Assembly: GCA_963576735.1 (NCBI GenBank)
Contig: OY755177.1
Span: forward strand, 11,470,001 to 11,534,000
DNA length: 64,000 bases
DNA from: Bedellia somnulentella
Taxonomy: Eukaryota; Arthropoda; Insecta; Lepidoptera; Bedelliidae
Reading direction: 5' to 3'
Position numbers and translations under genes: made by a program. The notes beneath the pieces are model-generated. The model had not been told where the DNA came from. It worked only from the letters and a program-made list of their open reading frames with translations, and made no database searches. Positions 44,001 through 52,073 of the stretch are shown here, piece after piece. Every line of letters begins with the position of its first letter. Position 1 is the first letter of the stretch.

Positions 44001-45830
44001 ATACTTAAGTTGTTCTCAGCTTGAATACTCAATTCAGAAATTGGGTGTAAGTATGTACTAAAAATTTTAAAAGATAGTTTTTATAATTGAGATGACTGAA
44101 TGAATTAATAGCAATAAATCTAGTTGTATTTCTATTTAATTATGTATGGCAGTGAATGTTGGGTTTGGCAGAAGAAGCATGAAAGCAGAGTGAATGCAGT
44201 AGAAATGTAAACATAAAACATAAACGTTCACGCCGAATATCCCCGAAGGGGTTGGCAGAGGTACTAATACTTCTGAACATCACGTGACTTTGTCACCTGG
44301 TGTTCAGAGTACTCACATTTTGCATGGACAGTGTACTCACGTGATAGGGGGCAGGCCTATTGCCGTTTTGTACGAATACACTGTCACATGACTAAGTACA
44401 ACTCAGCCATGTGGGTTTCCTCACGATGTTTTCCCTCACCGTTAACAACCATGATAAATTAACCACGCATATGTCTTTAGAAAAGACAAATTGGTGTAGG
44501 CCCGAACCAGGATTTGAACACTAGTCGTTTGCATGATAACCGAGTGTTCTACCCACTGGGCTATCACGGTTATTTTTTAGTAGAAATGTGGTCCTTCAGA
44601 AAAATTTGTACTGTAAGGTTATGTGATCATGTGAGGAATGATGTGATTCGTGAAATGCAGTGTCAAATATGATATTGTAAGAAACATAGAAAAAGGAATG
44701 TTGAGATGCTTTAGGCGCCTAGAGAGGATGGGTGATGGAATATTGGTAAAAGGTATCTATAGAGCTAATGTGGAAGGCAATGTTAGTAGAGGACGGCCAC
44801 AAAGGACAAACTTAGTATGCATACTAATTACTAATAATATAATACTAATTTACATACATGTAATGCAATTACTACATTAATGGTCCATCAATTTAAAAAG
44901 TTTCCATTAATTTTCATAAAGTTTTGATCTAAAAAAATCATTCAATATATAAAAATGATGTGAATGTGATGTGGTGACTCTATTGTTTTCAAATTTTAAA
45001 TTAATAAACAATCATATGACATAGGGTTGATGACTGCCCTGCTTTACAAAGTAAAGCTGCGCTAGGACGCACACCTACTATCTAAGGTTATAGCATTTAT
45101 GACACCAGTCTACTCTCCATACTAATTGCAATCACAGTGCTACTTTAATTAGATAATTAACACTAAAATCACAGTTATCTTTTAAGGAATAGAACACATA
45201 CTTACTGAGAAAATACACAAATGATGTCACCTTTTAAATTAATAAACAATCATATGACATAGGGTTGATGACTGCCCTGCTTTACAAAGTAAAGCTGCGC
45301 TAGGACGCACACCTACTATCTAAGGTTATAGCATTTATGACACCAGTCTACTCTCCATACTAATTGCAATCACAGTGCTACTTTAATTAGATAATTAACA
45401 CTAAAATCACAGTTATCTTTTAAGGAATAGAACACATACTTACTGAGAAAATACACAAATGATGTCACCTTCTGTAAGATCAAATGGTAATCCACCAATG
45501 AAGATCCATGCACTATCTTTGTACTGGTCATGCCAAGAGCTTTTAGAGCTTCCTGAAAGCTCCCTTTCGCTGAGCTTGAGAACATTTTTAACATTTCTGA
45601 AAAAAAGGTATACAAAAAAATATATCTTTTTATTATATATAACAAATATTCAGCGCAATGTACACTAAGCTCGCCGGTCCACCGACTTTATCCGGCGGCC
45701 TGTGTTGAAAGAATTATATCTAACTTATGTAAGAAAACTAGACGGCCGACGTATGTCAGCGGCCCGGCGGGCTCAGTGTGTATTGCGCTTTATTGTTACT
45801 TTAAAGTTAGACTTACGTCATAGGATTCAT
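35025..45830 (-). CDS. RBMX2: RNA-binding motif protein X-linked 2 (RBMX2/Ist3-type), five exons
   Basis: Exons in transcript order are 45817-45830, 45444-45596, 39119-39248, 35436-35588 and 35025-35135, joining to 561 nt (186 residues). Intron phases are 2, 2, 0 and 0; donors such as GTAAGT and acceptors TCAG, GCAG and CCAG fit. RBMX2 (yeast Ist3/Snu17) is a nuclear spliceosome protein of the RES complex. One RRM covers about 34-112, with RNP2 IFIGGL at 36-41 and RNP1 KSRGFAFL at 73-80. Diagnostic stretches are SSWHDQYKDSAW (24-35), CYEDQRSTILAVDN and GRTLRVDHCEQYK. The tail is lysine/arginine-rich (about 152-175) and then serine/aspartate-rich, ending SSSSSSDD. Exon 1 is only 14 nt, encoding MNPM plus two bases. 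The 6.2-kb intron 2 is filled with nested transposons. The gene is convergent with INPP1. Confidence 0.93.
35995..36225. repeat. SINE-like family A, two fragments head to head
   Basis: 35995-36125 is the family in reverse (GATGGGTCTCCTACCG, TACGTACACCCATGGG, AAGCCGACATTACACAGC). From about 36128 to 36225 it runs forward (CAACCTTTATTTTAC, then AAGGATTTATAGCAGTGAG, TATACGTATGTA). The heads point at each other. Confidence 0.65.
36866..36896 (+). repeat. Telomere-like TTAGG run in Mutator-like copy 1
   Basis: Several GGTTA/TTAGG units in a row (CTAGGTTAGGTTAGG...). A shorter run is at the same place in copy 2 (about 41517-41532), so the run belongs to the transposon and is not a telomere. Confidence 0.75.
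37041..37538. mobile_element. MITE with AATT duplication, copy 1
   Basis: Element 37045-37534 (490 bp). The left end is CGGTATGCAAAGTTTTAC and the right end mirrors it, AACTATGCATACCG. It is flanked by AATT at 37041-37044 and 37535-37538. The related Mutator-like copy at 40438-42043 lacks it and has a single AATT at the same place, so the insertion boundaries are exact. No open frame. A second copy is at 62526-63019. Confidence 0.88.
38801..39081 (-). mobile_element. SINE-like family A with 11-bp TSD, in intron 3 of RBMX2
   Basis: Full-length family A element at 38812-39070 between GATAAGATTAC at 38801-38811 and 39071-39081. Its (CATA)n side is at the left, so the tail is upstream on the plus strand. 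The duplication and the simple-repeat tail mark it as a target-primed retroposon. Confidence 0.88.
39543..40393 (-). mobile_element. SINE family C with 12-bp TSD, interrupted by a TRIM
   Basis: Element 39555-40381 between ACTAGTATTTTT at 39543-39554 and 40382-40393. The tRNA-like part on the minus strand is TATAGCTGAATTGTCAGAGC and GCGGGTTCGATCC. The tail at the left is GTTCATGAAAACCTCATG. Removing the LTR element at 39612-40187 leaves about 251 bp of SINE. Confidence 0.85.
39608..40191 (+). mobile_element. Miniature LTR retrotransposon (TRIM)
   Basis: Two 160-bp direct repeats, 39612-39771 and 40028-40187, each starting TGTGGCGACC and ending TTCCCACA, almost identical. They are bounded by AGGA at 39608-39611 and 40188-40191. 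The 256-bp interior starts GTGGTGACCCCGACAATA, a plausible primer-binding site. It ends GACTAGGAGGGGAGTAC, a plausible polypurine tract just before the 3' LTR. No gag or pol. It sits in the tail of SINE family C. Confidence 0.88.
40429..42052. mobile_element. Mutator-like non-autonomous element, copy 2, with 9-bp TSD
   Basis: Element 40438-42043 between CTTTTCATT at 40429-40437 and 42044-42052. It is homologous to 36244-37895. A 440-bp Harbinger-type MITE (40657-41096) is inserted in it and absent from copy 1. No coding capacity. Together with copy 1 this defines the family ends and the 9-bp duplication twice independently. Confidence 0.9.
40654..41099. mobile_element. Harbinger-type MITE with TAA duplication
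   Basis: Element 40657-41096 (440 bp). Inverted ends are AGTGCCCAGTACACAATGG and AGCGGCCAGTACACAATGG (opposite strand). It is flanked by TAA on both sides; the empty site in the sister element (CCTAATGTGG near 36445-36460) has one TAA. Internal copies of GTGGCCCA/GATGGCCCAC-like motifs occur near both ends. A 3-bp TAA duplication suits PIF/Harbinger. Confidence 0.85.
42267..42539 (-). mobile_element. SINE-like family A with 13-bp TSD, in intron 2 of RBMX2
   Basis: Element 42280-42526 between CAATGCCATATGT at 42267-42279 and 42527-42539. The body is nearly the family consensus. The 247-bp length sets the family size. Confidence 0.92.
42944..43860 (-). pseudogene. Dispersed arthropod transposon-associated protein, broken
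   Basis: Minus-strand frames at 43504-43851 and 42947-43315 belong to one protein. The first has WKVCGDLKVIALILGLQLEY, then CWCVCERDNRDRKNHYVKKD. The gap between them (43316-43500) keeps YLKEKISKLSETKIK and GLQIRQ with stops. The second has LGCNMPLKIHILHLHLDFF, ENLGAVSDEHGERFHQDI and MLADYCWILQRDVP. I recognise this as a protein found in many copies in insect and other invertebrate genomes, presumably transposon-encoded. Its biochemical role is not known to me. It lies inside intron 2 of RBMX2. Confidence 0.7.
44137..44825 (+). pseudogene. LINE ORF2 C-terminal relic, split by a SINE
   Basis: 44145-44208 reads YGSECWVWQKKHESRVNAVE. After the SINE the sequence resumes with VEMWSFRKICTVRLCDHVRN and, after a frame change, LERMGDGILVKGIYRANVEG with NVSRGRPQRT. 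This is the GSExWxWQKKxxxRVNAVEM...ERMxxxRLxKxIYxANVxGxVxRGRPxRT tail of a common arthropod LINE. Confidence 0.75.
44198..44589 (-). mobile_element. SINE family B with 11-bp TSD, full length
   Basis: Element 44209-44578 (370 bp) between AGTAGAAATGT at 44198-44208 and 44579-44589. The target is the LINE codons for AVEM, so the ancestral LINE is rejoined by removing it. The tRNA-like head (GTGATAGCCCAGTGGGTAGA) is at the right and the tail ACATAAACGTT at the left. Confidence 0.93.
44995..45470. repeat. 238-bp tandem duplication spanning the RBMX2 exon 2 donor
   Basis: Two nearly identical copies, about 44995-45232 and 45233-45470 (AATAAACAATCATATGAC at 45003 and 45241). The copy next to the gene includes the last 27 or so coding bases of exon 2 and its GTAAGT donor at 45438-45443. 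The downstream copy repeats that exon end and donor at about 45200-45232 inside the intron. Confidence 0.93.
45653..45788. mobile_element. 136-bp MITE-like inverted-repeat element in intron 1 of RBMX2
   Basis: Left end GCGCAATGTACACTAAGC and, on the opposite strand from the right, GCGCAATACACACTGAGC, continuing with CCGCCGG. It is GC-rich against an AT-rich intron. No clear target duplication could be assigned. Confidence 0.7.
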
Positions 45831-46220
45831 GATTGTAGAAGGAAATTAATATGCATTAAGTTAAACTTTGTAAGAATATAACCTAAAAAAAGTGCCAAAC
45901 CAGAATTTATCAGTAACTAAAAGATTAGCTATTATCGTATAGTATATTATTTAGCTTGGGTGAACTTTACATATATTTGAAATAATCATTTTTTCTATTG
46001 CTGTGTAGGTTTGCTCTAAAACCTCAACTCAAATCACAACACATACACAACAAAACAATTATTATTATTATCTTGTTCATTGGCCCTCGTATATAATTTA
46101 TACATTCTGCCAGCGTCAGAGTGAAATAGAAACAGCTTACTTTTTGAAACAAGTCCGATAAAAACGAAATTTAATTATTACTGTTTTTTAAATATCTTAC
46201 AGTCAGAAAGAGATTGATAG
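45831..46220. other. Upstream region of RBMX2
   Basis: Between the RBMX2 start codon and the RTE element. The promoter and 5' UTR should lie here. No core promoter motif is assigned. Confidence 0.4.
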
Positions 46221-49200
46221 ATACAAATGTATTTTTTTTTTATGTAGCCTTTACTATAGTGTCCCACTGCTGGGCAAAGGCCTCCCCCTGTTGAGTCCAC
46301 ACGTCCCGGCTCTGTGCCACCTCCGGCCACCCCGGCAAAAACTTATCTAGATCGTCCCGCCATCTCCGCCGAGGCCTGCCCCTACGCCGGTAACCGTCTT
46401 GTGGCACCCAGTCTGTGGCGATCTTCGCCCATCTGTCTGGGTGCATACGACTTATGTGACCGGCCCAGTTCCACTTTAGCTTGGCGGTTTGTGCACCCAC
46501 ATCAGCAATGCCAGTTAAGGAGCGCAGTGTGGTGTTCCTTACGCGGTCAGACCTGCGAACACTGAGAATGCTGCGCTCCATTGCTCGCTGGCAAACCTTG
46601 AGTGGAAGGGGGTCCAACAACATCTTTAGGACCCCAAGTCAACCTCACCTGCACGTGTTACACTCTGCTGACTAACGGACGAGGCTCTGGCAAACAACCC
46701 ACCAACCCGCACTGGACCAGCGTGGTGGGCTTATGGTCCAAACCTCCCAACCATGAGTGAACACACACAACCCTGGCCCCAAGTTCCCGGCGCCTCTAGC
46801 GATGACGCTGGCTTTGACGGTAGCCGGCCTAGTCACGGAGGCAGGGGTGCTAAGAATCCCCGGGCGAGATCCTCCCGTCAGACGACCATGGCAAATTCTA
46901 AAATGGACACCGAAATCTTAAACATTCTAACCTTCAATGTCCGCACTTTGATGGAAGACGCCAAACTCATTGAGTTAGACAACGCGCTAAAAGACATTAA
47001 GTGGGATATTGTTGGTCTTGCAGAAACTAGACGACTAGGAGAAGAGACTGTAGAGAGAGACAATGGAATATTCTTTCACTTCGGAGTCACCAGCGGGTTG
47101 TATGGAGTAGGGTTTCTGGTGGCTAAGAAGTGGAAGGATAACATCATTGAATTCATCAGCTATTCGGATAGAGTCGCTGTTCTTAAATTTCGAGTGACGC
47201 AGACGCAAACCCTAACAGTGATCCAATGCTACGCTCCAACATCACGGAACGACAACGACGAAGAGGTAGAGGAATTCTATGATCTTGTAAACAAGGCATG
47301 CGATGAACACCGAGGCACTTGGAACATAGTCCTCGGCGATTTCAACGCAAAAGTCGGCGTAAGGCAAGACCTGGATAACGAAGACGTACTTGGACCACAC
47401 GGGCTGGGAAGCCGTAACGCACGTGGTACTCGGTTGATCCAGTTCGCCTTTGGACAGAGCCTCAAAATAAGCAACTCTTTTTTCCTTAAAAAACCTCAAC
47501 GTCGCTGGACCTGGCGCTCTTTCGACGGAAAAACAAAGAACGAGATAGATTATGTGCTTACTTCCGATCAATCTATAGTAAAAGATATAACTGTTTTAAA
47601 TCAATTTAAATGCAGCTCTGATCATAGGGCTCTTCGTGCAAGGATATGCCTTAACACAAAAATTGCCCGCAAAAAAATATTTATTAAACAAATTAGAAAA
47701 CATAGCCGCAATAACCTCGCTTTTAATGCTGATGCTTTTAATTTAGAACTATCAAACCAATTTTCAAATCTCAACTTAGACTTAGATGATGTAGATTCAC
47801 AGCTAAAAAACCTTCAAAACGCTATTAAATATGCAAGCAGCAAAATCAAACAATCTGAACCCTGCAAATACAAATTAAGTGCATCCACCAAAATACTGAT
47901 AGACGAAAGAGAATCTATAGAAAAAGGCTCCAGAGAATATTACATTTTTGATAGAAAAGTTAAGCGTAATATCAGAAAATACCTAAGAACATTTAATACT
48001 AATTTGGTGCAAACAGCGATACAGAATAACACCTCACTCCGAGTTGCCAAACAAGGACTCTCCAAAGGTAAAACCTGGATCACGAGGTTGACAGACGAGA
48101 ATGGAAAACAACAAGGAAATAGAGACAAAATTATCGAAATTTGCACAAACTTTTATAAAACACTTTATTCAAATATTTTAAAAACAGACCAAAACTTACA
48201 ACACACTTGCCCCGATTCCATCCCCCTCATAACAGCCACCGAAGTCAATCTCGTTCTCAAAAACATGAAATACAACAAAAGCCCAGGTGAAGATGGAATA
48301 ACGACTGAAGCCCTAAAATATGGAAGACCAGTTTTACTACCACACATCACAAATATTTGCAATACAATAATTTCGACAGGAAAACTCCCTCCAAAATTGT
48401 GCCATTCCAATATTGTTCCGCACAAAAAGGCGCTAAAAGTGACATTGGAAATTATCGACCTATTAGCCTCATATCCCACATCTACAAAGTTTTTATTAAA
48501 ATAATAGAGAACCGAATTGCTGGGCAGCTTGACTCTCACCAGCCCCCAGAACAAGCTGGATTTCGTACCGGCTTTTCCACTACAGATCACCTTCAAACAC
48601 TAAACCAAATTATTGAGAAAAGTAACGAATTTAATAAGACCCTCTATCTGGCTTTTGTTGACTATTCCAAAGCGTTCGATAGCATTATCCATTCATCCAT
48701 TTTTTCGGCACTACATAACCAAAGCATCGACCCCACTTATATTAGCATTCTAGAAACAATATACCGAAACAGTACAGCCAATATTAAATTACATTCAGCA
48801 GGCCCCTCATTTCCAATAGAGAGAGGAGTCAAACAAGGAGACCCGCTATCTCCGAAACTATTCACCTGCACCCTAGAAGAGGTGTTTAAGAGGCTGGCGG
48901 CCCCATGGGCCGACAGAGGCATTAAAGTTGGTGGCAGAAGACTCACAAACCTTCGCTTCGCCGATGATATCGTCCTGTTTGCCCCATCTGCACCCGAGCT
49001 CCAGCATATGTTACAGGAACTCAGTGACGCAAGCCTTGAAGTTGGACTGAAGATGAATTGGTCAAAGACCAAGGCCATGACCAACAGCAGAAAACGTAGG
49101 GTCGAGGTAGATGGGCAGGAGATACAGTTTGTTGATGAGTACATTTACCTGGGCCAGATAGCTTCCTTCGAAAACAGGCAGGATAAAGAGATCGAAAGAC

Positions 49201-49372
49201 GGATTTCTAACGCCTGGAAGAGCTACTGGTCAATGAAGGAGCTAATGAAGGGTAGCCTCCCGCTAACACTCAAGCGCAAGCTCATCGACATGTGTATCCT
49301 GCCTATCCTAACCTACGGCGCTCAGACCTGGTCACTGACAGAACTTCAGAAGTCCAAACTCAAGATACAAAA
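46221..49372 (-). mobile_element. RTE-clade LINE insertion with inverted 5' part
   Basis: Read on the minus strand, the 3' end (46229-46608) carries the ORF C-terminus and an A-rich tail. The remainder (about 46603-49364) lies upstream in the opposite orientation. The two pieces meet at the same point of the element, both sharing ACTCAAG, so together they make one near-complete RTE. Short flanking repeats ATACAAA (46221-46227 and 49365-49371) look like a target duplication. This is the structure made by twin priming. Confidence 0.85.
46229..46623 (-). pseudogene. RTE LINE ORF C-terminal piece
   Basis: After seven residues of read-through from the junction, the frame continues LKVCQRAMERSILSVRRSD, then KLKWNWAGHISRM, YRRRGRPRRRWRDDLD and AFAQQWDTIVKAT with a stop at 46240. 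This is the standard end of RTE-type ORFs. The tail TACATAAAAAAAAAATA follows. It supplies exactly the residues missing from the plus-strand part, which stops after SKLK near 49364. Confidence 0.88.
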
Positions 49373-49388
49373 ATATATATATTTTTAA
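46753..49388 (+). pseudogene. RTE LINE endonuclease-reverse transcriptase, one frameshift
   Basis: 46753-48504 encodes an AP-like endonuclease: LTFNVRTL, AETRRLG, FLVAKKW, VIQCYAPTS, LGDFNAKVG and SSDHRALRARI. The end of this frame begins the RT (YNKSPGEDGITTEALKYG). One base is lost near 48429, and the frame continues from GAKSDIGNYRPISLISHIYK through FVDYSKAFDS, ERGVKQGDPLSP, RFADDIVLFAPS and YIYLGQIASFE to LTELQKSKLK. The last residues before the stop at 49388 (IQKYIYF) are target DNA. Apart from the frameshift the domains look intact, so the insertion seems fairly young. Upstream, 46609-46752 is probably the 5' UTR. Confidence 0.9.
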
Positions 49389-49429
49389 AAATTAAATAGA
49401 AATTAAAATAGACAATAAGTTTTTACGAA

Positions 49430-49980
49430 TTTGATTTATGATATTATAATTTAATTCCATTAGAAGATATAAAATAACTTAAAGTTTTCACAAAGTCAGT
49501 ATGAACAAGAGATAACAAATTTATCATATTAGTAGGCTTAGGAATAAAAGACGGGAGAATATCATAAAGTGATGTCGTCGTTAATTTTGAACAGTTAAAA
49601 AATAAATGATCCAAAGTTCCTTCCTCAAGGCCACATTCACATAACGAATTATCTTTAATTTTGAGAAAAACTGGAGAACAACAATGCCCTAGTCTCATTC
49701 TACATACGGTAGAGGTAGAATTTCCGGTTGAATACCCGCGTAAAATTTTCCTTTAAACTGAATAGAATGTTTCCAATTTTCAGACCAAGAATTTTTAAGG
49801 AATTCTGATGATTGGGCTACTAGGTCATGCATGAGAATAAATTTTATTGGTATCAATTCCAGAATCACAAGTAATCTTGGCTGCAGAATCGGCATGACTG
49901 TTCCACAGACAATATATGGACTGTTCCCTGAAATAAACAAAACAAAACAACCAACAGAATTATTCATTTTTAACACGCTT
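49430..49980 (-). pseudogene. LINE fragment, region after RT/RNase H
   Basis: Minus-strand frames (49695-49976, then 49444-49698) contain WKHSIQFKGKFYAGIQPEI and then RLGHCCSPVFLKIKDNSLCE, CGLEEGTLDHLFFNC. The RLGH...CECG.EEGTLDHLFFxC pattern is the C-terminal zinc-knuckle-like end of RNase H-bearing LINEs. The RNase H part itself is too decayed to assign. Confidence 0.65.
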
Positions 49981-50079
49981 TTATTAGGTCGACCTGTATG
50001 TATGTAACTATGTAATCAAATCTAAGAAAACTAATTTAACCATCTTCTAAAGGTCATAGCGTTATGAAAATTGGCAGTT

Positions 50080-50770
50080 GTATGTGATTTCGATGACAAT
50101 ACAATAATATGGTACTGTCGAGCTGATCTGATGATGGAGCCGGAAGATATGAACTGGAACTTCATGATGGATGATCGTATTATAGCCGTGTTTGGACTTG
50201 TTAAAAAGGTCTTGTAATGAACGTTGACCATGATTAGGTTTCAAGGTCTGATGATGAAGCCGGAAGATAGGCACTAGCATTCCATGATGAAATATCGTAT
50301 CATAGCCGTGTTTGGACTTGTTAGAAAGGTCTTGTAATGAACCTTGACCACGATTAGGTTTCAAGGTCTGAATACAATAATATCGTACTGTCGAGCTCAT
50401 CTGATGATGGAGCCGGAAGATATTAACTGGAACTTAATGATGGATGATCGTATTATAGCCGTATTTGGACTTGTTAGAAAGGTCTTGTTATGAACTTTGA
50501 CCACGAAATGAACTTTGACCACGATTAGGTTTCAAGGTCTGAATACAATAATATGGTACTGTCGAGCTCATCTGATGATGGAGCCGGAAGATATTAACTG
50601 GAACTTAATGATGGATGATCGTATTATAGCCGTATTTGGACTTGTTAGAAAGGTCTTGTAATTAACTTTGACCACGAAATGAACTTTGACCACGATTAGG
50701 TTTCAAGGTCTGAATACAATAATATGGTACTATCGAACTGATCTGATGATGGAGCCGGAAGATTTGAACT
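50080..50770 (+). repeat. Minisatellite (118-176 bp steps)
   Basis: About five imperfect units, each with TGATGATGGAGCCGGAAGAT (at about 50132, 50250, 50403, 50573 and 50749) and GGTTTCAAGGTCTGA. Steps are 118, 153, 170 and 176 bp. The last unit runs directly into the helicase fragment. Confidence 0.85.
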
Positions 50771-51162
50771 GGAACTTTAGACGCGACCAAATGTATGAAA
50801 CCGACATCCCGTCCATCAAAGTTAATTTTGGTAACGACGGCAAGCACCTAATTCAGCCTATAGGCATCCAATTCCCGGCCAAGTACAGCTACGGTACGGT
50901 GGAGAGGCGCATGCTCCCAGTGATTTTAAGTTGGGCATCTACCGTGCACAAGATGCAAGGCTGTACGGTAGACCACGCCGTGGTGTACTTAGGGTCCCGT
51001 ACTTTTGCGGATGGACAGGCATATGTGGCGCTAAGTCGAGTAAAATCACTTAGTGGTCTCCAGATTGAAGAGTTAGATTGTTCTAAGCTGACAGATAAGA
51101 CACCATGCTATACAGACGCACTGGCGGAGATGGAGAGGATGCGGGCTCATTCGTCTATTTGA
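50770..51162 (+). pseudogene. Pif1-like helicase C-terminal fragment
   Basis: Open to a stop at 51162. Contains [20 protein letters not shown] (with the HKxQG motif of superfamily 1B helicases), [20 protein letters not shown] and [18 protein letters not shown] (the QxYVALSRV motif). The Walker A and B motifs are absent, so it is a truncated copy. The N-terminal part of the open frame is minisatellite sequence. Such Pif1-type genes multiply in insects through Helitrons and other elements. No Helitron terminus was found here. Confidence 0.8.
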
Positions 51163-51202
51163 AATAAATGTTTAAAATATGCCATTAGCAAAGACTAAAA
51201 AG

Positions 51203-51737
51203 CATAAAATAAATTAATAGTTTAAAAAACACTAAAAAACACGCTTTTATAAGTGCACTTAAAAGTCAAAAATAAATTACGGGTCGTTCAAGTTGTCTCT
51301 ATTTCTGGGCTGAAGTGTAAACTATGTGCTTTTAATTATAATATTTGATTGTAAAAGCGTGGGGCGCTGGAGCAGCAATAACGTTCTTGAACAAGAACTC
51401 TACATTTTGCCACTGTTGACTAGTACTTTAAACAGACTGTTTAATATAGAGCCTCCAACTAGTGGTGCTGCAAATCTAGTTAGAGTGCCGATCTCTGTAA
51501 CCTGCTTCCCGAAACATCGCTTAACTTGATTTCTTAGCAAGGTAAACAAAGAATCTGTCCTTTTCCAGCGCCCCACGCTTTTACAATCAAATATTATAAT
51601 TAAAAGCACATAGTTTACACTTCAGCCCAGCCCAGAAATAGAGACAACTTGAACGACCCGTAATTTATTTTTGACTTTTAAGTGCACTTATAAAAGCGTG
51701 TTTTTTAGTGTTTTTTAAACTATTAATTTATTTATGA
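51203..51737. mobile_element. Foldback element with arms of about 165 bp
   Basis: Arms at about 51207-51370 and 51565-51733 are reverse complements, differing mainly by a 5-bp repeat (GCCCA) in the right arm. They enclose a spacer of about 195 bp with no coding signal, which itself has the small palindrome GTTCTTGAACAAGAAC. The left arm starts AAATAAATTAATAGTTT, and CCAGCGCCCCACGCTTTTAC is at the inner end of the right arm. No target duplication could be settled. Confidence 0.85.
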
Positions 51738-52073
51738 TGGCAATCGAAACGAATATGACAAAGTGACTTCGCCACTGTCCAGTGAAAAGAATATGCAAAA
51801 ATTAGTCTTAGAACATTTAGCCCTTAACTGCTCTAAGGCATAAGTAGACAAATAAATAAATGAGTCTAAGAAATAAACTAATCAATTTATCTGGCACTTT
51901 AACTTTCATTCACCTCACATTATTGTAATGCCGCCTTTACATTGATCCGAAAAGACAGAATCCAAGTGTGTTTGCCATTTCACTTAGGAGCTATTCCAAT
52001 CTCGTTTTGAATATTTTTTGACGTTTCACTTGCATGACAAGACTATTCTGCAAAGTCGACATATCAAAATATA

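Noticed and set aside
46314..46675. Plus-strand frames near 46314-46675
   Set aside because: They lie opposite the RTE C-terminal coding piece, which has the recognisable family motifs.
50031..50847. Minus-strand frames across the minisatellite
   Set aside because: Repetitive translations of the tandem units with no independent support.
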